Made by a program: the position numbers and the translations under genes. Below, piece after piece: positions 24,888 to 33,476 of a stretch of 53,464 nucleotides of DNA; the first letter of the stretch is position 1, and each line of letters starts with the position of its first letter. This DNA comes from Limnohabitans sp. Rim28 (GTDB lineage Bacteria > Pseudomonadota > Gammaproteobacteria > Burkholderiales > Burkholderiaceae_C): positions 1 through 53,464 of the forward strand of contig NZ_ALKN02000016.1 of NCBI RefSeq assembly GCF_000293865.2, given 5' to 3'. Below the pieces are notes generated by a model. That model saw nothing but the letters and a program-made list of their open reading frames with translations, did not search any database and was not told the origin of the DNA.

Positions 24888-25169
24888 ATGGAATTCGAAT
24901 GGGATGAAACCAAAAGCGAAACCTGTTTTCAGGAACGGGGGTTCGACTTTGCTTATGCAGCCCAAGCCTTCTTTGACACCCATCGACTCATCCGCGCAGA
25001 CCAGCGACACAGCTACGGTGAAGAACGATTCCAACTCACAGGGCGCATCGAGTCACGCATCTTTGTGGTGGTCTACACCCCTCGCGCCAACGCAACCCGC
25101 ATCATCTCCGCCAGAAAAGCCAACACCCGAGAGGTCAAGCAATATGAAAACAACACGAATGAAGATTGA
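24888..25169 (+). CDS. brnT: BrnT-family toxin
   Basis: BrnT is a RelE-like ribonuclease toxin. The 93-residue protein has the family pattern: FEWDETKSETCFQERGFDF, FFDTHRLIRADQRHSYGEER and VVVYTPRANATRIISARKAN. The last segment is the usual catalytic and closing strand. The start at ATG 24888 has no ribosome binding site and coincides with the predicted transcription start, so the message may be leaderless. It overlaps the antitoxin gene by 26 bases. Confidence 0.9.
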   Translation: MEFEWDETKSETCFQERGFDFAYAAQAFFDTHRLIRADQRHSYGEERFQLTGRIESRIFVVVYTPRANATRIISARKANTREVKQYENNTNED

Positions 25170-25479
25170 ACCCGCAAAGATGGTTGGGCAAACCATCGGG
25201 CGAATCAACCCCACCCAGGTCGATGCCACCACAGAAGCGCAAATTACAGTGCAAATGGTGCAAGACGAGGCACTGGCCATGCAAGACGCGGCCAAGTTTG
25301 CACGTCGGGTGCGCCGCCGCCTGGGCTTCAGCCAGGCAGAATTTGCCACCCGCATCGATGTGTCACTGGAAACCATACGCAACTGGGAACAAGGCAAACG
25401 CAGCCCCACAGGTGCAGCCAAGGCCTTGCTCAAGGTCTTGGACAAAGCGCCAGAAGCGGCGCTGGCAGCATTGCACTGA
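25144..25479 (+). CDS. XRE-type helix-turn-helix antitoxin
   Basis: This 111-residue DNA-binding protein starts at ATG 25144 inside the toxin gene; AGAGG at 25130-25134 serves it. A second ATG at 25159 is possible. The C-terminal half is a Cro/CI helix-turn-helix (LGFSQAEFATRIDVSLETIR, then NWEQGKRSP). The usual BrnA partner is a ribbon-helix-helix (DUF4415) protein, so this pairing is a variant in which an XRE protein takes the antitoxin role. It should bind the palindrome at 24864-24878 and repress the pair. A 27-codon frame at 25505-25588 follows but is too short to call. Confidence 0.85.
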   Translation: MKTTRMKIEPAKMVGQTIGRINPTQVDATTEAQITVQMVQDEALAMQDAAKFARRVRRRLGFSQAEFATRIDVSLETIRNWEQGKRSPTGAAKALLKVLDKAPEAALAALH

Positions 25480-25623
25480 AGCAAGCCATGAAGCTGGATT
25501 GAACATGACACCAAAAATCAAAGCCGCCGAGCTGGCCCACGCGCTGGGCACCATCGCCCGCGCACGCGGCGTGAAAAAGGTGACGTAGCCGTCATAGGCT
25601 TGAGCCGAAACACCATCCACGCT

Positions 25624-25646
25624 AAGGCACCTTCGGGTGCCTTTTT
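25624..25646 (+). terminator. Terminator after the toxin-antitoxin pair
   Basis: AAGGCACC (25624-25631), TTCG tetraloop and GGTGCCTT (25636-25643) are followed by T through 25646. It sits between the antitoxin gene and the convergent hrpA. Confidence 0.88.
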
Positions 25647-25674
25647 CATGGGCGGACGTCATCACAAACTCGGT

Positions 25675-28600
25675 TCAATGGTTCAACTGCCCCCAAGCCT
25701 TCTCCAGCCGCTTGATGCTGACCGGCTGCGGGGTGCGCAGCTCTTGCGCGAAGAAGCTCACGCGCAGCTCTTCCAGCAGCCAGCGGAACTCCAGCATGCG
25801 GGCGTCTTGGGCGCCTTTGCGTTCGGCCACCAGGCGCCAATAGCGTTGTTCTTGCGGTTTCAGCTCGGCCAGGCGCTGGGCGTCGCGGGCGGGGTCGGCG
25901 CGGTATTTGTCCAGGCGCAGTGTGATGGCCTTGAGGTAGCGGGCGCAGTGCTGCAGCTGCGGCCACGGGGTGGCGGCCATGAAGTTTTTGGGCATCAGGC
26001 GCTGCAGTTGCTGGGTGCAGTCAGCCGTCGCATCCGGGGCGTTTTTGGTGTCTTTGATCTTGCGGGTGGTCGCGCCAAACTCCAGCAAGATGGTGCCCGC
26101 CAGCCGGGCCACTTCGTTGGCAATCAGGGTGAGGCGGCCCCTGCCCTCTTCGATGCGGCGCTTGAAGGTGATTTCATCGTTGGGCAGCGGGTCCAGCAAA
26201 AAGGCGCGGTCCAGCGCCACGTCGATGATCTGCGCTTTCAGCTCATCGGCCGTGCCCAGCGGCATGTAGGCCACGGCCATTTTTTGCAGGTCGGGGATGT
26301 TTTTCTCGAGGTACTTGAGCGCGTCTTTGATTTGCAGCGCAAACAGGCGGCGCAGGCCGGCGCGGTTTTTGGCGGCGGCCACGTCGGGCTCGTCAAACAC
26401 CTCGATGGTCACGGCGTCTTGCATGTCCACCAGCGCCGGAAAGCCGATCAGGGTCTGCCCGCCTTTGCTGATTTCCATCAGCTCGGGCAGTTCGCCAAAG
26501 GTCCAGGCGGTGTAGCGCTGGGGGGCCAAGGGCTTGACTTCGGAATTGGGAGACTTCTGTTTCTGCGGGGAATCCATGGGGGTCAGAGCCCGATTTCCTT
26601 CGGACAATCGGGATCCGACCCCCATGGATTTGGGGTCCTTCGACAAATCGGGGTCTGACCCCAATTTTTCTGGCGAAGCTGCCACAGGCGCAGAATTCAC
26701 CTTCAGCTGCGCCAACGCTTGGAACGCGCCTCGCGCTTTGGCGCCCAACTCGCCCTTCAGCGCGCCCAGGTTGCGGCCCATGCCCAGCTGGCGCCCGTGC
26801 TCGTCCACCACCCGCAGGTTCATGAACAGGTGCGGGCTGAGCATCTCGTGTTTGAAGTCGGTGCGCTTGATGTCCAGGCTGGTCTCGTCGCGGGCTTTTT
26901 TGAGCAGCACATCGGTCAGCGACCCGGCACCAAACAACTCGGGCACCGACAGCTCGGCGGCCAAGCGCGTGGCCGATTCGGGCAAAGGCACAAAGCGGCT
27001 GCGTGGGCGCTGCGGCAAGCTTTTGAGCAAGGCCTGGATCTTGTCTTTGAGCAGACCGGGCACCAGCCATTCGCAGCGGTCTTCGCTCACCTGGTTCAGC
27101 ACAAACAAAGGCACAGTCACCGTGACGCCGTCGCGGGCGTCGCCCGGCTCGTGCAGATAAGTGGCCTGGCAGTCGGTGCCGCCCAAGCGGATCTGTTTGG
27201 GAAAGGCCTGCGTGGTGATCCCTGCGGCTTCGTGGCGCATCAGCTCTTCGCGGGTCAGCAGCAACAAGCGCGGCTGCTTGGCGCTCTCATTGCGGTACCA
27301 GTTTTCCAGCAGGCGGCCACTGCACACATCGGCGGGCAATTGCTGGTCGTAAAAAGCGTAGATCAGCTCATCGTCCACCAACACGTCTTGGCGGCGCGAC
27401 TTGTGCTCCAGCTCTTCGACCTTGGCGATCATCTTGTGGTTGGCGGCCAAGAACGGCAGCGGGGTTTCCCACTGGTTGCCCACCAGCGCTTCACGGATGA
27501 AAATCTCGCGTGCGCCGTGCAGGTCCACCCGGCTGTAGGGCGTGCGGCGGCCGCTGTAGACCACCAGGCCATACAAAGTGGCCCGCTCCAGCGCCACCAC
27601 TTCGGCCGATTTCTTTTCCCAATGCGGGTCGAGCAGTTGTTTCTTGAGCAAATGGGCGCCCACCTGCTCCAGCCACTGCGGCTCGATGGCGGCAATGCCC
27701 CGCCCAAACAGGCGCGTGGTTTCCACCAGCTCGGCCACCACGATCCAGCGGCCCGGCTTTTTGGACAGGTGCGCGCCGGGGTGTTTGTGGAACTTGATGC
27801 CGCGCGCGCCCAGATAGGCTTCTTCGTCTTCCAGCTTGTAACCCACGTTGCCCAGCAGGCCCGCCAGCATGGACAGGTGCAGCTGCTCGTAGCTCGCGGG
27901 CTGGGTGTTGATGCGCCATTGGTGCTCGGCCACCACTGTGAGCAGCTGGGTGTGCGTGTCGCGCCACTCACGCACACGCCGGACGTTGATGAAATTCTGG
28001 CGCAGCAGTTGCTCGTATTGGCGGTTGCTGAGTTTGTGGGTGGCCGTGGCGTTAATCGGGGTCATAATCGGGGTCAGATCCCGATTGTTTCGGAAATCGG
28101 GGTCAGAGCCCGAGTTTCGCTTCGCGAAATCGGGATCCGACCCCGATTTCCTGGCAACCGTTGCGCTTGATTTGTTGTGCCGCTCACCACCTCGGGCATC
28201 GTGGATCCATTTCCAGAGTTTCAGGTAGCCGGTGAACTCGCTCTTGTCGTCGTCGAACTTAGCGTGTTGCTGGTCGGCCTGGGCCTGGGCATCCATGGGG
28301 CGGTCGCGCACGTCTTGGACGCTCATGGCGCTGGCGATCACCAGCACTTCATCGAGGGCGTTGCGGTGTCTCGCTTCCAAAATCATGCGCCCCACGCGCG
28401 GGTCGAGCGGCAAGCGGGCGAGCTCTTTGCCAATGGGCGTGAGTTCGTTGTCGTCATCGACCGCACCCAGCTCGGCCAGCAGCTGGTAGCCGTCGGTGAT
28501 CGCCCGTTTGGACGGTGCTTCGATGAAGGGGAAGTCTTCCACCACCCCCAGGTGCAGGCTCTTCATGCGCAAGATCACGCCAGCCAAGGACGAACGCAGG

Positions 28601-29781
28601 ATTTCCGGGTCGGTGAAGCGCGGGCGACCTGCAAAGTCTTTGTCGTCGTACAGGCGGATGCAGATGCCGTTGGCCACGCGGCCGCAGCGGCCCGCACGCT
28701 GGTTGGCTGCGGCCTGGCTGATGGGCTCGACCATGAGCTGCTCGACCTTGCTGCGCAGGCTGTAGCGCTTGACGCGGGCGGTGCCGGCGTCGATCACGTA
28801 ACGGATGCCGGGCACGGTGAGCGAGGTTTCTGCCACGTTGGTGGCCAGCACGATGCGGCGGCCGTTGGACGCCTCAAAAATCTGGTCTTGCTCGGCCTGC
28901 GACAGGCGGGCAAACAGGGGCAGCACTTCGGCGTTGCGGGTCAGTGGCTGGTGCGCCAGGTGCTTGCGCAGGTGGTCGGCGGCTTCGCGAATCTCGCGCT
29001 CGCCCGGCAAAAAGATCAGGATATCGCCCCCTGCCCCACCTTGCCAAAGTTCGTCCACGCCGTCGGCCATGGCCTCGTTCAGGCCATAGTCACGCGTCTC
29101 TTCAAACGGGCGGTAACGCTGCTCCACCGGGAAGGTGCGGCCCGAGACCATGATGACCGGGGCCGGTCCGTTGCGCGAGGCAAAGTGCTTGGCAAAGCGG
29201 TCGGCGTCGATCGTGGCCGAGGTGACGACGATCTTGAGGTCCGGGCGGCGCGGCAAGATTTGGCGCAGGTAGCCCAGCAAAAAGTCGATGTTCAGGCTGC
29301 GTTCGTGTGCCTCGTCGATGATGATGGTGTCATACGCTTGCAGCAGCGGGTCGGTTTGGGTTTCGGCCAGCAAAATGCCGTCGGTCATGAGCTTGACGGA
29401 CGCGTTTTTGCTCAAACGGTCTTGGAACCGGACCTTGAAACCCACCACCTCGCCCAAGGGCGTTTTGAGTTCTTCGGCAATGCGCTTGGCCACCGAGCTG
29501 GCCGCAATGCGCCTGGGCTGGGTGTGGCCGATCATCCGCGCCCGCTCACCGGGCTTGGCGTTGCCTCTTGCCGCGCCAGAACCAGGAATGGGGCGCTGAC
29601 CGCGCCCCATGGCCAGCGCAATTTTGGGCAGCTGCGTGGTCTTGCCCGAGCCGGTTTCGCCGCAGACGATGATGACCTGGTGCTGGTCCATGGCGGCCAT
29701 GATTTCATCACGGCGGGCCGAGACGGGCAGGCCTTCGGGGAAGTCGATTTGGAGGGGGGATAGGTTTGCAGACTCGGTCAC
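25675..29781 (-). CDS. hrpA: ATP-dependent RNA helicase HrpA
   Basis: HrpA is a large DEAH-box helicase acting on RNA and stalled ribosomes. Motifs seen are GETGSGKTTQLPKIALA (Walker A, near residue 40), IIIDEAHERSLNIDFLLG (DEAH, near 150), VVTSATIDADRF (SAT), and GRAGRCGRVANG-type motif VI (QRAGRCGRVANG). The helicase-associated domains and a long C-terminal DUF3418 region complete it. About 1,368 residues are expected from GTG 29781 (TESANLSPLQIDFPEG); GTG 29811 is an alternative. Two in-frame inserts at about residues 544-576 and 1039-1069 are made of palindromic repeats and read as repeated GSDPDF; they enlarge the protein without breaking it. Confidence 0.95.
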   Translation of the reverse strand: MTESANLSPLQIDFPEGLPVSARRDEIMAAMDQHQVIIVCGETGSGKTTQLPKIALAMGRGQRPIPGSGAARGNAKPGERARMIGHTQPRRIAASSVAKRIAEELKTPLGEVVGFKVRFQDRLSKNASVKLMTDGILLAETQTDPLLQAYDTIIIDEAHERSLNIDFLLGYLRQILPRRPDLKIVVTSATIDADRFAKHFASRNGPAPVIMVSGRTFPVEQRYRPFEETRDYGLNEAMADGVDELWQGGAGGDILIFLPGEREIREAADHLRKHLAHQPLTRNAEVLPLFARLSQAEQDQIFEASNGRRIVLATNVAETSLTVPGIRYVIDAGTARVKRYSLRSKVEQLMVEPISQAAANQRAGRCGRVANGICIRLYDDKDFAGRPRFTDPEILRSSLAGVILRMKSLHLGVVEDFPFIEAPSKRAITDGYQLLAELGAVDDDNELTPIGKELARLPLDPRVGRMILEARHRNALDEVLVIASAMSVQDVRDRPMDAQAQADQQHAKFDDDKSEFTGYLKLWKWIHDARGGERHNKSSATVARKSGSDPDFAKRNSGSDPDFRNNRDLTPIMTPINATATHKLSNRQYEQLLRQNFINVRRVREWRDTHTQLLTVVAEHQWRINTQPASYEQLHLSMLAGLLGNVGYKLEDEEAYLGARGIKFHKHPGAHLSKKPGRWIVVAELVETTRLFGRGIAAIEPQWLEQVGAHLLKKQLLDPHWEKKSAEVVALERATLYGLVVYSGRRTPYSRVDLHGAREIFIREALVGNQWETPLPFLAANHKMIAKVEELEHKSRRQDVLVDDELIYAFYDQQLPADVCSGRLLENWYRNESAKQPRLLLLTREELMRHEAAGITTQAFPKQIRLGGTDCQATYLHEPGDARDGVTVTVPLFVLNQVSEDRCEWLVPGLLKDKIQALLKSLPQRPRSRFVPLPESATRLAAELSVPELFGAGSLTDVLLKKARDETSLDIKRTDFKHEMLSPHLFMNLRVVDEHGRQLGMGRNLGALKGELGAKARGAFQALAQLKVNSAPVAASPEKLGSDPDLSKDPKSMGVGSRLSEGNRALTPMDSPQKQKSPNSEVKPLAPQRYTAWTFGELPELMEISKGGQTLIGFPALVDMQDAVTIEVFDEPDVAAAKNRAGLRRLFALQIKDALKYLEKNIPDLQKMAVAYMPLGTADELKAQIIDVALDRAFLLDPLPNDEITFKRRIEEGRGRLTLIANEVARLAGTILLEFGATTRKIKDTKNAPDATADCTQQLQRLMPKNFMAATPWPQLQHCARYLKAITLRLDKYRADPARDAQRLAELKPQEQRYWRLVAERKGAQDARMLEFRWLLEELRVSFFAQELRTPQPVSIKRLEKAWGQLNH
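26573..26664. repeat. Palindromic repeat cluster inside hrpA (site 1)
   Basis: Arms beginning CCATGGGGGTCAGAGCCCG (26573 on) and ending GGGATCCGACCCCCATGG (to 26627) form a long imperfect inverted repeat around TCCTTCGGAC. A second unit follows, with TTGGGGTC (26630-26637) and GACCCCAA (26657-26664). The core GGGGTC-AGA/TCC-GACCCC is shared with site 2. It is translated in frame as LGSDPDLSKDPKS and neighbours. Confidence 0.85.
28053..28150. repeat. Palindromic repeat cluster inside hrpA (site 2)
   Basis: A partial unit at 28053-28065 and a near-palindrome at 28066-28086 (AATCGGGGTC, A, GATCCCGATT) come first. Then a hairpin with arms at 28093-28119 and 28124-28150 contains GAAATCGGGGTCAGAGCCCG on one side and CGGGATCCGACCCCGATTTC on the other. 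All lie in frame and encode SGSDPDF twice. The look is that of REP-like elements. Confidence 0.85.
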
Positions 29782-29806
29782 GGGCTGGATTATCCCATGA
29801 CACACA

Positions 29807-29831
29807 TTCACGTGCTACACTGGTTTACGTG
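29807..29831. promoter_or_regulatory. Direct repeats upstream of the VapB-like gene
   Basis: TTCACGTG (29807-29814) and TTTACGTG (29824-29831) are spaced by nine bases and flank TACACT (29816-29821), a possible -10. A ribbon-helix-helix antitoxin could bind here. No good -35 was found. Confidence 0.4.
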
Positions 29832-29853
29832 ACTTTGACACTGGAAGTTTTCG

Positions 29854-30120
29854 ATGACCAACCTGACCATTTCCCTCGACGAAAACCTCGTCAAACAAGC
29901 CCGCATCAAGGCCATTCAAGAAGGCACATCCTTGAGCGCGAAGGTGCGCGAGATGCTCGCTGCCTATGTGCGGCAAGACATGCCTGCCGCCCCAGTGGTG
30001 ATTCCCAAACTGCCCGTTTCCAAAGCCCGTGGTGGTCTAAAGCAGGGCATTGACCCCAGCAGCAACCGATCCCTGTACGACGCGATGGACGCGGGCATGG
30101 ACATCCATCATCTGTCATGA
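29854..30120 (+). CDS. vapB: VapB-like ribbon-helix-helix antitoxin
   Basis: The 88-residue protein starts MTNLTISLDENLVKQARIKA, the first strand and helix of a CopG/VapB fold, followed by SLSAKVREMLAAYV. The C-terminal part (PVSKARGGLKQGIDPSSNRS, then LYDAMDAG) is the region that would bind and block the toxin. Its stop overlaps the toxin start in ATGA (30117-30120), so the two are made together. Confidence 0.82.
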   Translation: MTNLTISLDENLVKQARIKAIQEGTSLSAKVREMLAAYVRQDMPAAPVVIPKLPVSKARGGLKQGIDPSSNRSLYDAMDAGMDIHHLS

Positions 30121-30554
30121 CCCCTGACGTGAATGTGTTGGTGGCGGCGTTTCGGCCCGACCACCCCCACCATCGGAGTGCCCGCGCCTGGCTGGACGAT
30201 GCAGTGATTCAAGCCGCCAACGGACGCGTCAGCCTGATGCTGCTGGGCACAGTCGTGACCGGCTTTTTACGCATCACCACCCACCCCAAAATTTTTCGGG
30301 AAACTGATCCTTTGCAGGATGTGAGCGACTTCATCGACAGCCTGCTCAGTTGCCCCGGCGTGCAATTTCAGCCACAGGGCGCCACCTGGCCCCATCTGCG
30401 GCAAGTGTGTCTGGCACAACAAGCTACAGGCAACTTGATCACCGATGCATGGATCGCCGCGACGGTGATGCAATCCGGTGAGACACTCTGCACATTCGAT
30501 CGGGATTTTTCCCAATTGCTGCCTACTGCCCAGCTTCTATTGCTCAAGCCCTGA
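30117..30554 (+). CDS. vapC: PIN-domain ribonuclease toxin, VapC type
   Basis: VapC toxins cut tRNA or other RNA. The 145-residue product has the N-terminal acidic motif MTPDVNVLVAAFRPDHPHH, the middle VVTGFLRITTHPKIF, and the C-terminal acidic motif LITDAWIAATVMQSGETLCT followed by FDRDFSQL. The first Asp and the D-A and D-R-D-F acids are present; the central acid of many VapCs is not obvious in the GFLR subfamily. It ends 12 bases before argA on the same strand. Confidence 0.88.
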   Translation: MTPDVNVLVAAFRPDHPHHRSARAWLDDAVIQAANGRVSLMLLGTVVTGFLRITTHPKIFRETDPLQDVSDFIDSLLSCPGVQFQPQGATWPHLRQVCLAQQATGNLITDAWIAATVMQSGETLCTFDRDFSQLLPTAQLLLLKP

Positions 30555-30566
30555 AACCTCAAGCCC

Positions 30567-31913
30567 ATGTCCACAGTCTTCAACTTCACCTTCGTGCCCT
30601 GGTTTCGCTCGGTGGCGCCCTACATCCACATGCACCGGGGCAAGACCTTTGTGGTGGGCATCGCGGGCGAGGCCATTGCGGCAGGCAAGCTGCAAAACCT
30701 GGCGCAGGATTTGGCGCTGATCCAGAGCATGGGCGTGAAGATCGTGCTGGTGCACGGCTTTCGCCCACAGGTCAATGAGCAACTGGCCGCCAAGGGCCAC
30801 ACGCCCAAATACTCGCACGGCATCCGCATCACCGACAGCGTGGCTTTGGACTGCGCCCAAGAGGCAGCAGGCCAGCTGCGCTACGAAATTGAAGCAGCCT
30901 TCAGCCAAGGCCTGCCCAACACACCCATGGCAGGCTCCACCGTGCGGGTGTTGTCGGGCAACTTCATCACCGCCCGGCCTGTGGGCATTGTGGATGGCGT
31001 GGATTTCATCCACTCGGGCCTGGTGCGCAAGGTGGACGTGGACGGCATCATGCGCACACTGGACATGGGCGCGATGGTGCTGCTGTCGCCATTTGGTTTT
31101 TCTCCCACGGGCGAGGCCTTCAATTTGGCGATGGAAGAGGTGGCCACCAGCGTGGCCACAGAGTTGCAGGCCGACAAGCTGATTTTTGTGACCGAAGTGC
31201 CGGGCATTCGCATTGAGCCACACGCCCCCGCCAGCGACGACAACCCCATTGACACCGAACTGCCGCTGGCTGCTGCCAAACAGTTGCTGGCCTCGCTGCC
31301 CCAGCCGACCGAGCCGACCGACATCGGTTTTTATTTGCAGCACTGCGTGAAGGCGTGCGAAGAAGGCGTGGAGCGTTCGCACATCCTGCCCTTTGCGGTG
31401 GACGGCGCTTTGTTGCTGGAGGTGTATGTGCACGACGGCATCGGCACCATGGTGATCGATGAAAAACTGGAAGAACTGCGCGAGGCCACCGCTGATGATG
31501 TGGGCGGCATCTTGCAACTGATCGAGCCGTTTGAGAAGGACGGCACCTTGGTCAAGCGCGACCGCACCGAAATCGAGCGCGACATTGACCACTACACCAT
31601 CATCGACCACGATGGCGTGATCTTTGCCTGCGCGGCCCTTTACCCCTACCCCGAGGCCAAAACGGCCGAGATGGCGGCACTCACCGTGTCACCCCAGTCA
31701 CAAGGTCAGGGCGATGGCGAAAAGGTTTTGAAGCGCATTGAGCAACGCGCTCGCGCCATGGGGGTCAAAAGCATTTTTGTGCTGACCACCCGCACCATGC
31801 ACTGGTTCATCAAACGCGGCTTTGTGCAACAAGACCCCGACTGGCTGCCCGAAGCGCGCAAACGCAAATACAACTGGGACCGCAAGAGCCAGGTGCTGGT
31901 CAAGAAGCTTTGA
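30567..31913 (+). CDS. argA: Amino-acid N-acetyltransferase (N-acetylglutamate synthase)
   Basis: ArgA makes N-acetylglutamate from glutamate and acetyl-CoA, the first step of arginine synthesis, and is usually inhibited by arginine. The 448-residue protein has an amino-acid-kinase-like domain (about 1-290; GKTFVVGIAGEAIAAGKLQN, IVLVHGFRPQVNEQL, SGLVRKVDVDGI). A GNAT acetyltransferase domain follows (about 300-448; IIDHDGVIFACAALYPYPEA, then MAALTVSPQSQGQGDGEKVL). It follows vapC by 12 bases and ends 3 bases from convergent dsbB. Confidence 0.95.
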   Translation: MSTVFNFTFVPWFRSVAPYIHMHRGKTFVVGIAGEAIAAGKLQNLAQDLALIQSMGVKIVLVHGFRPQVNEQLAAKGHTPKYSHGIRITDSVALDCAQEAAGQLRYEIEAAFSQGLPNTPMAGSTVRVLSGNFITARPVGIVDGVDFIHSGLVRKVDVDGIMRTLDMGAMVLLSPFGFSPTGEAFNLAMEEVATSVATELQADKLIFVTEVPGIRIEPHAPASDDNPIDTELPLAAAKQLLASLPQPTEPTDIGFYLQHCVKACEEGVERSHILPFAVDGALLLEVYVHDGIGTMVIDEKLEELREATADDVGGILQLIEPFEKDGTLVKRDRTEIERDIDHYTIIDHDGVIFACAALYPYPEAKTAEMAALTVSPQSQGQGDGEKVLKRIEQRARAMGVKSIFVLTTRTMHWFIKRGFVQQDPDWLPEARKRKYNWDRKSQVLVKKL

Positions 31914-31916
31914 GCT

Positions 31917-32414
31917 TCAGCGGCTGCGCCAAGCCTGCACAGCGATGGTCAAGCCCATGAGGGCGAACACGACAAAAGCCACAAACGACCAGTTGGCGAT
32001 GGAGCCGCCCAAAAAGGTCCAGTCGATCTTGCTGCAGTCACCGCTGCCTTTGAAGATCATGGGAATGGCACGGTTGAGGGGAAAGTTTTCGACCATGCCG
32101 TAAAAGTCTCGCCCGCAGTTGACCACCTCGGGCGGGTACCACTGCAGCCAGCTTTGGCGAGCGGCGGTGAAGGCGCCAAAGCCCGCAGCCAGCGTCAAAA
32201 GCAGGCCGGATGCGGTCAAGCCTTGGCTGCGCAAACGCCAGCCGACCAAGGCGAACACCACCACACCGATCAGGGCGTAGCGCTGCACGATGCACATGGG
32301 GCATGGATTCAGCCCGACCAGATGCTGCAAATACAGGCCAAACACCAGCATGCCGATGCCTGACAAAGCGATCAGCAACATCCAGCGCTGGGGGGAAACA
32401 AAAGGGAGGTTCAT
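31917..32414 (-). CDS. dsbB: Disulfide bond formation protein B
   Basis: DsbB reoxidises DsbA and passes electrons to quinone. The 165-residue inner-membrane protein has four hydrophobic helices. The first cysteine pair is in LNPCPMCIVQRYALIG (C-P-M-C). The second periplasmic pair is VVNCGRDFYG and SGDCSKIDW. All four catalytic cysteines are present. No dsbA is adjacent; the gene stands alone, convergent with argA. Confidence 0.95.
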   Translation of the reverse strand: MNLPFVSPQRWMLLIALSGIGMLVFGLYLQHLVGLNPCPMCIVQRYALIGVVVFALVGWRLRSQGLTASGLLLTLAAGFGAFTAARQSWLQWYPPEVVNCGRDFYGMVENFPLNRAIPMIFKGSGDCSKIDWTFLGGSIANWSFVAFVVFALMGLTIAVQAWRSR

Positions 32415-32433
32415 GGGTGCTCGTTGAAAGACA

Positions 32434-32454
32434 ACGGGGGCATTTTGCCCCCGT
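32434..32454 (-). terminator. GC-rich hairpin between fpr and dsbB
   Basis: ACGGGGGCA (32434-32442) and TGCCCCCGT (32446-32454) pair fully around TTT. On the minus strand it follows fpr and precedes dsbB. The following T run is broken, so termination may be partial. Confidence 0.55.
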
Positions 32455-32499
32455 GTTCATGGATCGGTTGGCGCGCTGAAGGACAAAGCCCCAAGGGCC

Positions 32500-33276
32500 T
32501 CAGGATTCCGCAAACGCCCGCTCGATGACGAAAGCGCCGGGCGTGCTGGTGTTGCCCTCTTTCAAGCCGCGCTCTTCGCAAATGCGCTTGAGGTCTTTCA
32601 GCATTTCGGGCGAGCCGCAAATCATCACGCGGTCGGTTTCGGGGTTGAGCGTGGGCAGTCCCAGGTCGGCAAACAACTTGCCGTTTTCCATCAGCTCGGT
32701 CACGCGGCCCTGATTTTTGTAAGGCTCACGCGTGACGGTGGGGTAGTACAGCAGCTGCTGGCTGACCATCTCGCCCAAGAACTCATGCGCGGGCAGCTCT
32801 TGGGTGATGTAGTCGTGGTAGGCCAGCTCATTGACCTGGCGCACGCCGTGCACCAGGATCACTTTTTCAAAGCGCTCATAGGTTTCAGGGTCGCGGATGA
32901 TGCTCATGAACGGGGCCAAGCCGGTGCCGGTGCCCATCAGGTACAGGTTTTTGCCAGGCAGCAGGTAGTCGCACAACAAGGTGCCCGTGGGTTTGCGGCC
33001 CACGATGATGGTGTCGCCCACCTGAATGTGCTGCAGCCTGGAGGTCAGCGGACCGTCGGGCACTTTGATGCTCAAGAACTCCAAGTGTTCTTCGTAGTTG
33101 GCACTGGCAATGGAGTAGGCACGCAGCAGGGGTTTGCCGTTGTCGCCGCGCAGCCCAATCATGGTGAAGTGGCCATTCGAAAAGCGCAGGGCCTGGTCGC
33201 GGGTGGTGGTGAAACTGAACAGGCGGTCGGTCCAGTGGTGGACGCTCAAAACACGTTCTTCAAGAAATGCACTCAT
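32500..33276 (-). CDS. fpr: Ferredoxin-NADP+ reductase
   Basis: Fpr passes electrons between NADPH and ferredoxin or flavodoxin. The 258-residue length is typical. Seen are the FAD-binding RAYSIAS (in LLRAYSIASANYEEHLEF), the NADP-binding GTGTGLAPFMSIIRDP and VMICGSPEMLKDLK. The C-terminus FVIERAFAES fits the bacterial subclass. The start is ATG 33276 (MSAFLEERVLS); the upstream in-frame start is not supported. The 200-base gap to yggX holds the promoters of both, with an AT-rich stretch near 33410-33435 that contains an imperfect inverted repeat. Confidence 0.93.
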   Translation of the reverse strand: MSAFLEERVLSVHHWTDRLFSFTTTRDQALRFSNGHFTMIGLRGDNGKPLLRAYSIASANYEEHLEFLSIKVPDGPLTSRLQHIQVGDTIIVGRKPTGTLLCDYLLPGKNLYLMGTGTGLAPFMSIIRDPETYERFEKVILVHGVRQVNELAYHDYITQELPAHEFLGEMVSQQLLYYPTVTREPYKNQGRVTELMENGKLFADLGLPTLNPETDRVMICGSPEMLKDLKRICEERGLKEGNTSTPGAFVIERAFAES

Positions 33277-33476
33277 TTGGTATTGCTGTGTGTTGGGAGA
33301 CAAGAGACCCAAAGCTCTGGGGGGATGCTGAAAGCTTGCTACAGTTACGGCCTGTCAGGCCACGCGACATCGGAATGAAGCCGGATTGTCGTGTGAACCG
33401 CTCCCAACTGGAAATATGGAAATTCTATATCCGTATAACCAGCGCTTCTTAAGATACATCAAGGCAAGAGACCACC

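Noticed and set aside
25505..25588. 27-codon frame after the XRE antitoxin
   Set aside because: Too short, no ribosome binding site and no recognisable pattern; kept only as a note.
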